From: Symbiodinium natans
Lineage: Eukaryota > Sar > Dinophyceae > Suessiales > Symbiodiniaceae
Assembly (NCBI GenBank): GCA_905221605.1
Contig: CAJNDS010001113.1
Location: 768,501 to 832,500, forward strand
Direction: 5' to 3'
Length of the DNA stretch: 64,000 bases
Under the pieces are notes generated by a model. That model had not been told where the DNA came from and did no database searches. It was given only the letters and a program-made list of their open reading frames with translations. The translations under genes and the position numbers were made by a program. Below are positions 62,034 to 64,000 of the stretch, piece after piece (positions within the stretch are counted from its first letter, which is position 1; each line of letters begins with the position of its first letter).

Positions 62034-62830
62034 AAAACCCTAAACTCCTAAACCCCTAAAACCCTAAAACCCTAAACCCCAAACCCCTAAACCCTAAACC
62101 CTAAACCCTAAACCCTAAACCCCGAAACCCCTAACCCTAAACCCTAAACCCTAAACCCTATAGACCCCAGAGCTACCCGCATTCCCATCATCACGCCTTA
62201 GGGACAACCCCTGGTCGACTGGCTCTGCGCTGCCTCCCTGGCTTCGAGAACCCTAAAACCTAAACCCTAAACCTAAACCCTAAACCCTAAACCCTAACCC
62301 TACCAGGTTTAGGGGATTTGGGAGAGAGGCGGAGTTTGGGAGATTCGGGTTCATTGTAGGGTTTAGGGTTTAGGGTTGGGGTTTAGGGGTTAGGGTTTAG
62401 GTTTTAGGGAGGAGGCGGTCTGGGGCGGCGGGGGGTAGGTATCTAGGGACCCTTAGGGAGCATTAGGGACCTTGGGGTTTCATACCCTCATGGAACCTCC
62501 CAGGTTCCTTTTCGCTTTTTGTTTAGGGTTTAGGGTCTCGGCGTTTCGGGTTGAGGGTTTAGGGGGTGGGGGGAGGGTTCGAGTGGATTTGAACATCTTG
62601 GGACGGGGGGGTTTCGGAGGCTATGGGTTGGAGGTTAGGCACAAACTAGGGCCCCAAGGGTTGGGGGTGGGGGGGCTTGGGTTGGGGTTTAGGGTTTGGG
62701 TCTCGGGTTTAGGGGTTAGGGTTTTGGCTTTAGGGTTTCGGTTTAAGGTTCCTGGTACCCAAGGCGTTTTGGAGTTTGGGCTTGGGTGAAGGTTTGCGGC
62801 GGGCCCATGCACCTGTTAGCATCAAGTTGA

Positions 62831-63070
62831 AGTTCAAGGGTCGGGAGTGTAGGGCTAAGGAGCAGGTTTAGGGCGGCAAGCCTGCAAGAACATCTGCATC
62901 AGCTGGATCCTGTCATGCCCAGAGGTTTTCTAGGTTGTTTTGGGGATTCCTGGATGGTTAGGCCCGCGTGCGCAGAAGCAACGCATTCCTCAAACCTTGT
63001 CCGGAGCAGCACCCGGCGGCATTCCCTAATCTTATTGGCAAGGAATAGGCGCAACCCTAAACACATCTAA
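62831..63070 (+). CDS. Unassigned 79-codon open frame
   Basis: Open from after TGA at 62828-62830 to TAA at 63068-63070. Middle reads LQEHLHQLDPVMPRGFLGCF. No ATG at the start and no domain recognised. Possible exon. Confidence 0.22.
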   Translation, partial: SSRVGSVGLRSRFRAASLQEHLHQLDPVMPRGFLGCFGDSWMVRPACAEATHSSNLVRSSTRRHSLILLARNRRNPKHI

Positions 63071-64000
63071 GCCCTACAAAATCTCAGTGAGCCCAGAATT
63101 CCCCTATAAGGTCCATGCACCTAGATCGCGTATACTTGGGGCCTGAAAGGGGTCACCACATAGCAGCTTTAGGGCCAAACACATACTATATGATGCCGGG
63201 ATTATATTTCTTGTATTCCCCAAAGAGGACACCAAAAACACATATATCTATATTCTATGTATATATGTATATAGATACTCCTCAATTTTCAACAAGGATA
63301 TTTATAGGCATCAGCAATATGAGTAGTATGAACCCTGCTTCATTATAGGGCAGGACCCTGGGAACCTTAGGGTTTTAGGGTTTAGGGGGTTTAGGGTTTG
63401 GGTTTCCGTTTAGGGTTTAGGTTTTTAGGGTTAGGGTTTAGGGTTAGGGTTTAGGGTTTTAGGGTTTTAGGGTTTAGGGTTTAGGGTTGAGGGTTGAGGG
63501 TTGAGGGTTTAGGGTTTAGGTTAGGGCCTTCGGACCACCCAAGCCCTACTGCCACGCAGCTCCTAGAGTCTCTTCTGCGGCGGTCTCAGCCGCCTGCGCT
63601 TCGACGCCAAGGTCGTTGAGCCCTAAAGCCCTTTAAAATTGGGACCCTAAACCCTAAACCCTAAACCCTAAACCCTACAACCCTAACCCCTAAAGCCCCA
63701 TTAAAGCCCCTAAAGCCCCTAAAGCCCCCTAAGACCCTTGTAAACCCTTTAAGACCCTTTAAGACTCTTTAAGGAACCTTTGAAAACCTTTTAAAAACCT
63801 TTAAGACCCTTTAACCTGCAAAACTCTTTGAACCATAAACCTAAACCCCTACAACCCATAAACCTAAACCAAAACCGAAGTACGCTCCATAAGGCTGTGC
63901 ACCCGTAATTTCCCCTCCCCCCCCCCCCCCCCCCCCCATCCCCCCCCCATTGTGTGAATGCGAGGTAAGACATGAACCCAAGGTCGGCCTCAGATTGCGA
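63071..64000. other. Right end: half element, telomeric arrays, C run
   Basis: 63108-63190 is half of the GGGTCCATGTACCT family. Telomeric arrays lie at 63368-63520 and 63648-63690. 63700-63830 is a GACCCTTTAA-type degenerate array; C runs lie at 63917-63950. Near the edge GAG|GTAAGAC (63970-63979) could be a plus-strand donor. Confidence 0.45.

Larger units (their letters stand above)
58900..62830. other. Repeat mosaic with unassigned islands
   Basis: Telomeric arrays (59355-59450, 60235-60290, 61060-61100, 61377-61455, 62045-62160), GGGTTCTTA-type array (60361-60530), TCTAGGG array (61005-61055), C/A run (61869-61934), element 61941-62033. Plus-strand frames: 59922-60194 (91 codons), 60910-60985, and 61730-61857 (RFKDFVHGVVSKKIAEDRIC). 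No family recognised. Confidence 0.35.

Noticed and set aside
1-64000. Chromosome end or subtelomere
   Set aside because: Arrays are short, in both orientations and interleaved with exons; no terminal array is present.
1-64000. CRISPR array from the evenly spaced repeats
   Set aside because: Repeats are 7-base telomere units of variable number with unequal spacers, in a eukaryotic gene context.

Overview
The window looks like nuclear DNA of a dinoflagellate, most likely Symbiodiniaceae or a relative. This rests on four things: plant/dinoflagellate-type telomere repeats (CCCTAAA/TTTAGGG) scattered through almost every few hundred bases in both orientations; genes cut into very short exons; introns whose 5' ends are mostly GC or GA rather than GT, bounded as ..AG|G..AG|G..; and no operons, ribosome binding sites or long intact genes. 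The telomere-like arrays translate into spurious 'NPKPQTLNPKP' peptides, so most long-looking open frames here are not genes.

Three split genes and one mobile element can be supported by family signatures. (1) 106-478, minus: the start of a LIM-domain protein; a GC-AG intron holding telomeric repeats splits the zinc-binding unit, and the gene runs off the left end. (2) 668-7566, minus: a bacterial-type (organellar) ribosomal protein uL2, rebuilt from nine in-phase exons plus tentative first and last exons. Introns of 158 to 1690 bases are filled with telomeric arrays and inverted-repeat elements. (3) 38526-53645, minus: an acyltransferase-3 family (OafA-like) membrane protein in at least ten short exons over about 15 kb. 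(4) 39811-41376, plus: a 5'-truncated LINE-type reverse transcriptase. It ends in a short A-tract, is flanked by a 15-base duplication of telomere-like sequence, and lies in antisense within what is probably an intron of gene 3.

The rest (about 7.6-38.5 kb and 53.7-64 kb) is a mosaic of telomeric arrays, degenerate telomeric variants, AT-rich microsatellites, long G/C runs, and at least fifteen families of short (about 75-190 bp) non-autonomous elements with long terminal inverted repeats. Several of these begin and end with usable splice sites, have short target duplications, and carry telomeric arrays in their hairpin loops. They look like introner elements (intron-generating transposons). 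One copy is exactly an intron of the uL2 gene, if the tentative upstream exon is right.

Unique islands between repeats often carry 30-90 codon open frames, sometimes on both strands. The solved uL2 gene shows that equally good-looking frames lie inside its introns, so these islands are listed only as unassigned, at low confidence. No tRNA, rRNA or CRISPR was seen.
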